Of a DNA stretch of 64,000 nt, positions 29,968-52,000 are shown in pieces (within the stretch, counting starts at the first letter, position 1; the number at the start of each line of letters is the position of its first letter). A program made the translations under genes and the position numbers. Where the stretch lies: contig NC_051138.1 of the NCBI RefSeq assembly GCF_014839805.1, positions 10,166,983-10,230,982 of the forward strand, written 5' to 3'. Origin of the DNA: Manduca sexta. Taxonomy: Eukaryota > Arthropoda > Insecta > Lepidoptera > Sphingidae. The notes beneath the pieces are model-generated. The model was not told where the DNA came from and did no database searches. It saw nothing but the letters and a program-made list of their open reading frames with translations.

Positions 29968-32693
29968 TTAAATTAAACACTTCAAACTGAAGATGTCCAC
30001 ATATATGGACATCGCCACGCCCACGTGCAAAGTCAAATACGTCAATTTTTTTTTCTGCATATTACTATTATTTTCAAGTACGTAATATTAATGATATCCA
30101 ATTATTTTGTACTAGGATTTCGTTGGTGTCTTGTGTAAGCTTTCAACGTGCAAGCAGCGCCTATGGCTAAAGCCGCTGTGTGCAAACAAACACACTATAG
30201 ATTCCATTGTAACTGAGAGCATCTACAATCGTGTGCAGCGCCGGATTTCCTAATGAGTCAAATAAATTATATTTTTATTGGCATGTATACCCATAATATT
30301 TCTGATAACTATGGAAGATTTCGGATTGTTACAATTTGCATATCCAAGTATTTTTGGGTAAATTTATTTACTGTCAATGACAATTTTTTTTTTGCGTTGG
30401 CATAAGTCCGCCTTTTTTATCATTTTCTAGGTAAAACTTATTTTTATATAATTGAAACTGGCTGGCAAGATAAAGTACTCAAATGGCCATTTTCCTCGTC
30501 TGAAACCGACACTGCGCACTTGTCTAAAAATTTATATTTAGTTCTGACATACAACTTTTATCTCCGGATCGATCGTGGAAGTCGACCAATCAGAATAAAG
30601 TTTGACCCCTCACACATCACTTTTTGATAGGTTTCGTCGATCCAGAGGTAACTAACGGATTGCTTATTAATCACCGAAGCTGTTAGCATGCGCTATCAGT
30701 TCCGATGGTGAAACATGGCGCAGTAATTTGTCTTTCGTGCTGGTCACGAAACATTATTATTTTGTAAAATACCGTATTACTAACGGCCGTTTTGAATACG
30801 AACCCTAACTCCTGATCGACGGTAAGCATAAACCTATCGAAAAAGCCATTTATAAAGACGTCAAACAAACTATTCTTATTGGTCAGTTTTCGCGTTCAAT
30901 CCGGTGGTAGAGTTTAAGATTTTTTATTGTAATCGGCTATGAATATATTTCTGCCATCGACAGTGTGTGCCCTGTATGTCGGAACATGCATTTATATACA
31001 TGCATAAAAAGGTATCGTATACAAGAAAAATAATCCTACGAACTATTTTTACCGATATCATACTAGACTTCTATATTGTCATACAATGACTGTCAATACA
31101 CGCCACCTGAAATTTTTAATATTGTGCAAATTTCTTATTACTCAATATGAATCTGCATACAGGTTTCCAAAATCTTAATACGTTTTCAAATTAATCATAT
31201 TTTTTTTCTTATCAAATACTACATTCTATATTAAACCAATACAAAGTATCAAAAAATACCAAAGGGTCATATATTTAGAATATTTGGCAATTTACCAACA
31301 ATAGTAAATGATTATTGAGTATCAACAGTACAGTACAGTGAACCGCGTTAGTATTGCGTATGCGCAAACTCTAAAATGTTATAACATTTCATAGACATTT
31401 GTTTTAACTTCTTTTTTTAATAAATAAAAAACATTGATCACCTAATAAATAAAAAAAAAAATCTATTGCTAGTGCGTAATTTCTCATACATTTATTCGAA
31501 TTATTTTTCATAATAAATAATGTACCTTATTTGCAATTGAGTCAATATTCCATCGAAACAATAACTTAGGATTGCGCATACGCAATGCAACGATGCGACG
31601 CTACGAAAACTAACATCCTATGTTATTTTTAACATTAATCATACTGATTACACCTCACAACCTATCAATAATGCATGTTTACTAGAACATGGTAACAAAA
31701 AATATTCAAATAATTTAACAACAAAGATACTTTCATTAAATTAACAACATAATAAAAAATAACCAATAATCCAACAAATAAAAATAAAACCGTATTAAGG
31801 CATATCAACAACAAAAAATTTTTGGCTTTGGCAAGCTGACTGCTTCTATATTATGGCGGGAAAAGTCACCACGGTCGAATAAATAGGGTATTATCTAAAC
31901 TGGAATATAAAGAAATAATTTATAATTATAATGTATTGGGAACACAATTTAATATGATTAGACTATAGTTTTGAATAGTTTTTAAAATTCATTACGAGTT
32001 TTTCAATAATGACACGACAACGTCACGATTTATTATTTACTTTAGGTAGTTGGAAATATCATGTATAGAGTTTCCACTACGGATCTTCGCGGCCTTTCAC
32101 GTCAGCCGGTACGTTCATTTTTTTTCTGAACTTTAAAACAACTATTTATTTATGCAATGCTTCTCTAATATTTAATAAGTCGGCAAATATAGTAGCATGG
32201 GAAAAATTGTGAAGTTATATGTCAGTTCTCAGCCGGTAAAGTCCACATTCCATTGGCGTCGGCACCGTAACCATTATCCATCTGATAGTCGTATTTAAAG
32301 GCCCTGAGACCTTCTACGACCTCCTTTCTGGATACCCGGTCAACTCCTATAATATTTTTCAATACAGGCCCTGCCAACTTGTGATTAATGAATTTATGTA
32401 GTGATAACGAATTAAGACATTATGTATGCTACTCCACACACATGAAAGTATTGGTTGTATGGACAGAAAAGCAGTGTAAGATGTTCACAAATGGCAGGGA
32501 ATCTTCGTTACCATTGATCGAAAGTTTTTTTTTTAACTAATACTTTAGTGTACTTTTAACCAATTTTTGAAAATAACTTTTTATTCTCTTGTTTATATTT
32601 TTACACCCCGAACGCACTCTACGCTCGTGTAGCCATAACGTTTATAATTCCTGCATTATTCGTCCGTGGTGTCATTGAAGCTTAATAAATACG

Positions 32694-43410
<10,717 letters not shown>

Positions 43411-45601
43411 GGTGTTCGACGTTGGAAATTGCAATCACAGTTAAACTTATACCACGAACATAACCAGCAATCTCAAATCGCAATGTTATTGTTGCATGGA
43501 GTGAATGAATGAAAGGTAATGACATGATATAACAGGTAGGTACCTACTTGTGAAGAATAGATTACAGAAAATAAAACAGGGCCGTACTGATCAAGAGCGA
43601 TCAATAAATATTGACATAAGTGCATAATAATATACATTTTTTTTTAAATATTTTATTGATAAAAGTTATTTAAACATTTACAAGTTTATGAACTTAGTAA
43701 TATTATAAGTTGTACTATAAAACCATGAATCGTGAACGATATTATAGATGAGCTCTAAAAGTTTGATTATAACACTCGCTTCAAACGTACAGAAAATCAT
43801 TGTGAACCTTAAGAACAAGTACGTACTAGGTATAATGACAAAGGTGCTACTATAGAACTATATTTTATTACTAGAACAAAATTTGTCTAAACCATGCTCA
43901 CTTCTATGTCTATACCAAGAAAGGATTATTATTATTTAAACTTCCCTAAATATTACTCAAATTATTTACGTTATGGTCAACATTATGCTTTTAATTTACC
44001 TTTATTTAAATAGTATGCTTCATCTTCAATTTTCGTATGCTGGTTTTGATGATACATATTTTCGAAAATTAAAAAATTGTTAGATACCATTACTTTTATC
44101 CGTTGTCACAGGAACTCAAGACAGGAAATATTACAGTTTTAAATAATATTTATTTTCCATAGTATGTTGTTATTCGGCTTAAAATGTCTGTAGTTGTCAT
44201 TCTCAATAGAAAAGCTTTTAAACCCTTTTGTTTAGCGGCCAATTATTTTATGATGTGTATTATAAACTTTTTAAGTAATGGAGAGAAAAATATAATTATT
44301 TTGTGTAATAATTATTATAGTTATTACTTGTACTTTTAAGTTATTTATATAATTCTAGCTTTTGCTCGCGGCTTCGCCCGCGGGAAGGACTAGATCGGGA
44401 TAAAAGGTAGATATATGCTGTCGCAGACTTTTATTTGGAACTATTAAAGATAAACAATCCTACGGTATATCATATTTGTCTAACTCCAATTGTTTAGACA
44501 GCGTACGCCATGATAGCAATTTTTTTCCAACTTACTTGATATGTGTCGTTATATTATGACCAAATTATTCAAAATCATTGTAAATTATAGCCTATGTGTT
44601 ATTCTAATGTATAACCATTATTACTGTAAAGTTTCATCCAAATCTGTTCAGAAGTTTTTAGAATATGTTATGATATATGTGGATGGTTTGTGGCCACGAT
44701 TTTTTACGATCCACATTAAAGAAGTAATCTTTCCTCCATCATACACCTAAAGATCTCTATCTTTATAAGTATGAAATTAAGTTTTGTAACGAGAATTACT
44801 AAAATACCATTGAGTTTTGTTATTTATAACAAATCTCATAGTATCTCTTTCAGACTCACGTTCTTAATACTTCCAAACTAAGTAAAACTTACAAAAGTGG
44901 CACTATATGTGTACTTTTTAACGAGAGTTCCTTCTTTATCCTAAAAGAGTACTAGGAAAGAACTTTATAAATTTTTCTACCGACTGAATTAAATCTGAGC
45001 AGAGTCATGGATCGTATTTAATAATATATATTGGCAAATAGCTGATACTCTAATATTATAATGTAAGAAATGTTTCAAATTAACATTAAATCAAAGTTTT
45101 GCAATAGATATTTCAACAATAATCTCCAAAGCCTTATAACAAAATATTCAAATTACATTCAAAGTAGGACAACTTTTTCTATTTTTATCCAGCGTTTATA
45201 GCACTGTCGCGAAGCTAATGGTTCGTATACAACAATGCGATGTTAAGTGAACTGTAAGATATTATGTCTTGACGTATTCTTCGTGCCTTTATAAACATTT
45301 TCTTCAGCGGAAATTCGTCAGACACACCAAGATCAAGCAACCTTTAAGGTATCTGGACTTCCGTCAAAATAAAGCTTTAGGAATATTATTAATAGAAAGT
45401 AATAATAAGTAAACGAGAAATAGATTACGTTTTACTTCAAAAATATTATAAACAGTGGTCAACCTATGTAAAAAAATCTTTTAAAATTAAGGACTTAATC
45501 TAAATTATTAAGAAATAAAGAAAGTGCTTCTGAGTGTAATATTCTAGCTACTATTTTTTTTTACTTCTGTTTATCTACTATTTTTTATTTCAGTCGATAA
45601 A
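43411..45601. other. Intergenic region between divergent LRRC40 and Gpb5
   Basis: This AT-rich 2.2 kb has one Helitron-like copy (44355-44774). I see no other gene. In particular, no cystine-knot exon that could be the partner subunit Gpa2 was recognised. The promoters of both genes should lie here. Confidence 0.6.
44355..44774 (-). mobile_element. Helitron-like element, family D
   Basis: On the minus strand it starts TCATACTTATAAAGATAGAG. It ends with the palindromic hairpin CCCGCGGGCGAAGCCGCG followed by AGCAAAAGCTAG. The body matches the truncated copy at 12297-12651, including GGCGTACGCTG and TAATTTGGTCATAAT-like blocks. It is non-autonomous. Confidence 0.75.
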
Positions 45602-46668
45602 ATGACAAACAACAAGTGCGGGCTTAGTGTAACTACAGTAGCTGTAGTATTTTGTTGTTGGGCATTATTATGTACCAGTGCATCATTAAGCGCAAGATGC
45701 AAGCTCAAACGGCACACGCACAAAGCTATGCAGACAGACTTTAATGGGCGAAGATGTTGGGACGATGTTAAAATAGTATCTTGCTGGGGATATTGCTTAT
45801 CTTACGAGGTAAAGTACTTTACATTTAAAGCCTAGTTTGGATTCTATGAACTTCTAGTTTGCAGTACATCGTGTAACAAGAATAAAGATTATTTTTTGTT
45901 TTCTATGTTTATTTATCTACTTAAACCCTTATCCTAACAACCTAGGACATACGAATTACGGACTAATAATTAGTGTTCCAAATCGTTACAATATGTCTTA
46001 GGTTTAGGTATAAGTTATAATATACTATTTTTCTTATCAGATATCAGACTGGCAGTTCCCTTACAAACAGTCGCACCACCCAGTTTGTGTTCACGGTGAG
46101 CGACGACATGCATCAGTCAAACTTCGTAACTGTGATCCCGGAGTCGAACCCGGAACTGAAGTTTACCATTATGTCGAGGCCGCTAACTGCAAATGCCAGG
46201 TTAGTGCCATAATTTCTAATCGTTATTTGGTATTTTTTTGATTTCTTATGTTTACGCGAATGTTAGACATTGAAATTAAACTAATTTTCGGATTCTATCG
46301 CGGTGCTAGTATTTTATTTTCTCCCGACGTTTCGAAGACTTTGCAGCCTTCATGGTCACGGGGGGGACTGAGGTGTTGTTCATCCGTAAAGTCTTCGAAA
46401 CGTCGGGAGAAAATAAAATACTAGCACCGCGATAGAATCCGAAAATTAGTTTAATTTCAATGGTATTTTTTTTTTATTATATTTGTACATAATCTATTTA
46501 AAAGTAAATAAATAAAACCAAAGCTTCCCGACCCGAAATATTAAATTTGTAAATATTTCTCAACAGGTATGTTCATCGGAAGATACCAGTTGTGAGTGGC
46601 TGCCTCCTGATTCGTCGGTTCTTGGAGGAATTATTCTTCGAGAAGAAATAGAGGAAGAATTGGATTAA
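45602..46668 (+). CDS. Gpb5: Glycoprotein hormone beta-5 (thyrostimulin beta subunit)
   Basis: Gpb5 is a secreted cystine-knot hormone subunit that pairs with Gpa2 and signals through an LGR1-type receptor. Three phase-0 exons (45602-45808, 46041-46199, 46567-46668) give 155 residues. A signal peptide covers residues 1 to about 31 (VVFCCWALLCTSA). The mature part has ten cysteines in the beta-5 pattern: C33, C52, C61-W-G-Y-C65, HHPVC, LRNCDPGVEPG, then C-x-C-x2-C and TSCEW. Vertebrate beta subunits have twelve because of the seat-belt; beta-5 lacks that pair. The C-terminus extends 25 or so residues past the last cysteine and is acidic (EEIEEELD). Intron 2 carries a hairpin repeat. A poly(A) signal follows at 46785. 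Identification is strong from the cysteine spacing and the SHHPVC and DPGVEPG blocks. Confidence 0.95.
46268..46462. repeat. Near-perfect hairpin element in Gpb5 intron 2
   Basis: The left arm begins CATTGAAATTAAACTAATTT and runs through ATCGCGGTGCTAGTATTTTA to GACGTTTCGAAGACTTT at about 46345. The right arm is its reverse complement and ends AAATTAGTTTAATTTCAATG at 46462. The arms are about 78 bp and the loop about 40 bp with a run of G. Diverged relatives lie at 17463-17720 and 48300-48420. Confidence 0.85.
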
Positions 46669-46784
46669 TTTAAAAAAAACTCAAGCGTATTAAAGAAACA
46701 ATGTTTCGGCGATTAATGTCTGGTTAGTCGATGTTAATTATTGTTATAAGCATGGTTATAAGTTACACTTTTGTATACAGAATT

Positions 46785-46790
46785 AATAAA
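46785..46790 (+). terminator. Poly(A) signal of Gpb5
   Basis: A canonical AATAAA 117 bases after the Gpb5 stop codon, followed by AT-rich sequence. No better signal lies between it and the stop codon. Confidence 0.6.
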
Positions 46791-47094
46791 TATTAAATAA
46801 TATTATACCCTATAATCTATGTCTACATACTTTTTATTATTCATTAATAATCTAATTCTATGTATTACTCTAATTTAGAGAACCTAGATTAGTTTTTCTC
46901 AAAGTGGGCGATAACGCATCTTTATATGTACTGTTGGCTTTCAGGGGGTTGGTAAAAGCTCTAGAAGAAATTGGGAGATATGAGGAAATACCGATCTTCA
47001 CCTAAATCTGTTTAGTAATTTAGCAGTGGAAGCGTAACAATCTAACAAATAAACATAGATGCACACACAGACACTTTTGCATTTATATAATAAT

Positions 47095-47415
47095 AATATC
47101 AGCCCTGTATTATATACTGTCCCACTGTTGGGCACGGGCCTCCTCTACTATTGAGAGGCAATAGGCCTTAGTCCACCACGCTGGCCTAGTGCGGGTTGGT
47201 AGACTTCACACACCCTCGAAAATTCCTAGTAGAGAATTTCTCAGATATGCAGGTTTCCTCATGATGTTTTCCTTCATCGTTAAAGCAAGCAATAATTCAC
47301 AAAGAATACACACATATTTTTTAGAAAAGTCAGAAGTGTGTGCCCTTGGGATTTGTATCTGCGGACATTCGTCTCGACAGTCCGTTCCAAAACCAATTAG
47401 GCTATCGCCGCTTTT
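47095..47415 (-). repeat. tRNA-derived SINE, second family
   Basis: On the plus strand it has ACTGTTGGGCACGGGCCTCC, TTAGTCCACCACGCTGGCC, GATGTTTTCCTTCATCGTT and TAAAGCAAGCAATAATTCAC. It ends near GGGATTTGTATCTGCGGAC and TAGGCTATCGCCGC. Read on the minus strand this gives GCGGCGATAGCCTAATTGG (A-box-like) and a decayed B box GCAGATACAAATCCC. I recall this layout as an abundant lepidopteran repeat. Confidence 0.7.
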
Positions 47416-47658
47416 TACAGCTACAGTACATAACGAAAATCTTTTCTATTTTCTCTCAGAGGCTGGCAATTTTATAACTACCCGAAGGTACGCAGCGAGT
47501 TGTAACCGACATTATATTGTACACTCGCGTACGGAAATCCTTTTCTTTTGTTGTTTTTATATCTGATGCAATACTTAACTCTTCAAATGGAGGTCTTCAT
47601 AGGTAAGAGGTAAATTATTTTATTATTTTTTATTCGTTTGCAAAATAGAACATAATAC

Positions 47659-48270
47659 CAGGGATGTTATGGATATGAAATTACGGATATGGATATAGGA
47701 ATAAAATTATATCGGTTTCGTATACGGTTACGGATATGTAATTATTACGGATTATCCGTTAGTTTCGGTTACGGATATTAGAATAAAGTAAAATAAACGT
47801 ATTATGTAATACAGTAGTGCAACGATTAATAACTATCGTTCGTCGTCATCGTGATGATGATGATGATGAACTAATTGGGGGACATGGGTGTTCGGAAAAC
47901 CTTTGTGTTTTAATTTGAGATGAAGTTTCAGTGAAGTAGTGCCACCTCTTCTCCGTGCAAAGTTTTCATCACACTGTTTACATTTTGCAAAATTACCTTC
48001 AACTTGATCAAAAATGTCCAAATTGAAGTATATACTTACTTTGGACGCATTTTGTCCTTATAAATCAATTTTGTACGTAACACACCACTATTTTTTCACT
48101 TTATTAAATAAGTACCTACGCCTAAATAAAAAAAAAAATACTATTTATGAATGAGGTTAATATGTTATGACTAAAAATTACAAACAAACTACATATATAC
48201 AAGATGGTGTGTGAGCGGTGAAACAAAAACCTGTCGGAACATATTATCCGTAACTTATCCGAAACTGTGA
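47659..48270 (-). mobile_element. hAT-type element remnant
   Basis: The left end starts CAGGGATGT, a typical hAT terminus. It is followed by many copies of TTACGGATAT and GGATATGGATAT, which could be subterminal transposase-binding repeats. Inverted forms (ATTATCCGTAAC and TTATCCGAAAC) occur at about 48243-48270. Between them is a BED zinc-finger coding stretch on the minus strand. The right terminus (expected ACATCCCTG) was not found, so that limit is approximate. Confidence 0.6.
47833..48045 (-). pseudogene. BED-type zinc finger of a hAT transposase (fragment)
   Basis: Minus-strand translation gives SKV..YF.., then AKCKQCDENFARRRGGTTSL and KLHLKLKHKGF. That is the complete C-x2-C...GTTSL-x-x-H-x3-KH signature of BED fingers, the DNA-binding domain at the N-terminus of many hAT transposases. 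The frame ends about 25 residues later in a His/Asp run coded by a (GAT)n-like repeat. No catalytic domain follows. It is probably a transposon relic. A domesticated ZBED exon cannot be excluded. Confidence 0.7.
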
Positions 48271-49058
48271 ATTCGTTCGCAATTAATGATAAGAGGCTAA
48301 AAATTGTATGGTGGTTTTTATATTTTAATTTTCTTCCGACGTTTCGATGACTTTGTAGCTTTCATTGTCACGGAGCAAACTGATGTGTTGATCGTTCCAA
48401 AGTCAGTTACAATACCTACCTAAACTCACCTACCTTACGCTTACCTTCAATATTCAACCCAGCAAACAGAGAATAGGCAGTCACTACGAATATAATAATT
48501 AGATGACGGCTTTGACTAATGCGAAGCTCTAAGTGGTAGATCATTGCGAGGACTATTTAACAGATTGGCGAGGGAGAGTAACATATTTTCTATATATATT
48601 CTTGGATGGGCATATATATTTTTTACATATGCCCATCGAAATTTGTAGCTTTAGGCGGTTGCCCCGTTCGCTAACACTAAGGCACCATTATAGCAATCAC
48701 CAGTAAAGGTAGATCTGTCGAGAGCCGGGTCTAGCGACCCTATAATTTTTTTTAAAGCACTAAAAATAATGATGGCAACTTGATAAAAAAAGTTGAGATA
48801 CAAACGGATGTTCAAAAGATGTTGTCAGTGCCCTACTTACAATTGTCTTTGTTTCATTCGTTCTCAGCAATCAGTTCAGTTGTCAAATCCATGAAACATT
48901 ATGGTCACATCATTCGATCGAATACTAGGAATTCTGAGAATAAATAGTAATTACATGAAAAAATTAGATATTTGTGATATGAATGTGCGCTAATGAGTGG
49001 AGTTTAGAAAGTTTACACTAGGTTTAGTTATAGAAAGGTGTTATGGGACGCAACAGTC

Positions 49059-52000
49059 ATGAAATTCGTTTGTGTACTTATTATTTTGTGCTTCTGTTTA
49101 TGTGAAAGCAAGTCGACGATCAGTGATAAAACAGATTCTATCCCAACGTTGAAAGTGAATTCTACATCAGAACAGAAAATATGGAATATAACGCTTGACA
49201 TACACTTCTTTAAGACGCCGCCACCGGTGATTAGACGACCCGCAGGTACTGATGTTCGTTTTAAGTGCGAAGCTTACATGAAATACACTAAAGTCGAGAA
49301 ATATACAAAAAACAAAGGAGGAAGCGAAACATCCTTGTCGGAACTACCGCCTGAACATATACAACAGACTCTCTTGAAAAACGTTAAAGTATATTGGTTA
49401 AAAAATGATAGAAATATAGAGGAAACCACTAAAACAAAAATAACTACGAAAATCGATAAGAAAAACGGAACTATAGGCACAAATCTTAGGTTAAAAGATA
49501 TAGATGTTGAGGATGAAGGCAATTACACCTGTGTAATAAAGAAAACATTTGAGAGGAAACAAACTTCCCAGTTAAAGGTTGAAGATGCTATGGAGATACC
49601 AACTTATCCATCTGTTTTCCCAAATGCAGACTTTGTAAATGAACTAGTTGTCAATTTGAAAACAACACCTGAATTAATTTCTGAGAATATAAAAGCGCAA
49701 AACATTACAACTGCACAAAATTCTTCTCTTCCTCAAAAACTTGAGCCAATTTGTCAGGAATATACAGGGGAGGTTTGTGCAGCACATCTTAAAGGTCAAA
49801 TAGTTTACATTCCTTATGATACAACGCAACACATACTTGAAGATAAACTCAAAACAGCAATACAGGTGACAAAATTCTCAAATGAGATTAGTACCCACTG
49901 TGAGAGGTATGCTCGCCCCAGCCTGTGTTATTCAACTTTTCCAATTTGCAGGGATCCTTACACTACAAATGTTAACTTTTTCAAGGATGCCAAAAACATG
50001 TTTTTGTTTCTTCCCGATGCAAATAATAAAACAGAGGATGTGCCTCCAGTAGTCTTTGAGAATTTACCTTATGGTACATTGCCAAATGTGTATGTTAAAA
50101 GTAGTAATGTTACAAATGAGATGTTTAATTATCGTTACAATGCCACAATCCTTAGACGTGTTTGTAAACAAGATTGTGAGATCTTAGAGAATGAATTGTG
50201 TCAGAAGGAATATGCTATAGCCAAGAGACACCCTCACATTGGACAACAGTTGACTCTAGAAGAATGCCAAGACCTGCCTGAAAATGATCCAGGCTGTCTT
50301 AAAATAGATATTGGAGCTTTATTGCTTTCAGATGATGAATGCTTTTGGGAAAATGGCATTGGATATTTGGGTAAAGTGAATGTAACCAGCAGTGGCATCC
50401 CGTGCATTGAGTGGTCAAAGCAATTGCATGTAAGAATGTCAGAATACCCTGAGCTTGCTGGCAAGCATAGCTACTGTAGAAACCCCGGAGGAATAAAAGA
50501 ACAGCCTTGGTGTGTTGTGGAGAAAGAGGGTAAGACTGAGAAGCAGTTGTGTGACATACCAAAATGTGCACATAAAATATGGATATATATTGTTGTTATT
50601 TTGGTCCTCCTCATTGCAACAATTGCCTGTTTTATTATTTGTCTTGTTTATCGACATAGGAATAAGAATAATGCTGCTGCCATTAGGGACATTAACTTAC
50701 CTAATGCTGATAAAAATATCTATGGAAATTCTAGACTAAATTCACCTATAGAGATGACAGATTTACTTACAAATAATATCAGCAATCAGCCACATCTTAC
50801 TAGAACCACCCGTGGTAATGCAGTGCTGAGAATACCCCAATATTCTTTATCACAAATAAAATTTTTAGAGGAATTGGGTGAAGGTGCATTTGGGAAGGTT
50901 TACAAAGGAGCACTGAAAAATAATGGAGAAACACAATTTGTTGCAGTCAAAGCTTTGAAAGAAAATGCTTCTGCTAAAACTCAAGCTGATTTTAGGAGAG
51001 AAATTGATTTGATTTCAGAACTAAATCATGAGAATATTGTGTGCATAGTTGGTGTAGCCCTTAGAGAAGAACCATTATGTATGTTGTTTGAGTTCATGGC
51101 TAGAGGTGATTTGCATGAGTTTTTAATGGGGAGAGCACCACCATCTGGAAAAGGGTTACCTCCCATGAGGCTGTTAAACATTGCACACAATATTGCATCT
51201 GGCATGCAATATTTGGCCTCCCATCATTATGTCCACAGGGATTTGGCAGCCAGAAATTGTTTGGTGTCTGATGATTTTATTGTTAAGATATCTGATTTTG
51301 GCTTGTCTAGAGATATTTATAGTTCAGATTATTACAGAGTAAGATATATTTATTTCTCTTCTATAGCTATAGTACTTATAATTCAAATGTAATTAACTAA
51401 TGACAATGATTACAGGTTCAATCTAAAAGCTTACTCCCAGTAAGATGGATGCCACCCGAGTCTATTCTCTATGGAAAATTCACTACTGAGAGTGATATTT
51501 GGTCATATGGTGTTGTTCTTTGGGAAATTTATAGTTATGGATTGCAGCCTTATTATGGGTTAGTCATTTTTTATCATGTGAAAATATTATCAGGGTAATG
51601 GCTATGCAGTATTTTTTGGTTTAAAAAACAATTGTATTATCAAAAGAATCTGGGTCAAACAATGACAGCAATAGTATATTGATAAGATTTTTCATTTATC
51701 TGATTTGTAGATATAGTAATCAAGAAGTGATATCGATGGTGCGCGGGGGCGAGCTGCTGGCCGCGCCGGCCGCGTGTCCGCCGCCGATGTACGCGCTCAT
51801 GCGGGACTGCTGGAAGCACACGCCACATCGCAGACCCAACTTTGAAGAAATTGTCAACAGGTACTACATCAAGCTGAACCTAAACTCACTTTAATTTATT
51901 TATTTATTAATAGACACACCAACAATTTAGCACTGAAAAATACATATGAAAGATCCTCAATATTAGGCACTTATTCTAGGTGACACATTTTTACAGGTGT

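Larger units (their letters stand above)
27161..32693. other. Intergenic region between LRRC40 and the PAN/ZP gene
   Basis: This is a 5.5-kb gene-poor stretch. It includes a SINE-like copy near 28430, a hairpin MITE (29604-29745) and a TTAA-flanked MITE (29777-29967). Further pieces at about 30545-30640 and 30795-30900 share the CCAATCAGAAT/ATTGGTCAG-type motifs of the 29604 element. Inverted pieces of TTGCGTATGCGCAA occur near 31347 and 31572. No open frame here shows a conserved domain. Confidence 0.55.
46669..49058. other. Intergenic region between Gpb5 and Ror
   Basis: It contains the Gpb5 3' UTR, a SINE copy (47095-47415), a hAT remnant with a BED finger (47659 to about 48270) and a diverged piece of the Gpb5 hairpin family (about 48300-48420). 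No host gene is recognised. The Ror promoter should lie in the last few hundred bases. Confidence 0.6.

Noticed and set aside
50299..50657. Minus-strand open frames inside the Ror exon
   Set aside because: They are antisense to the kringle and transmembrane coding sequence and have no motif of their own.
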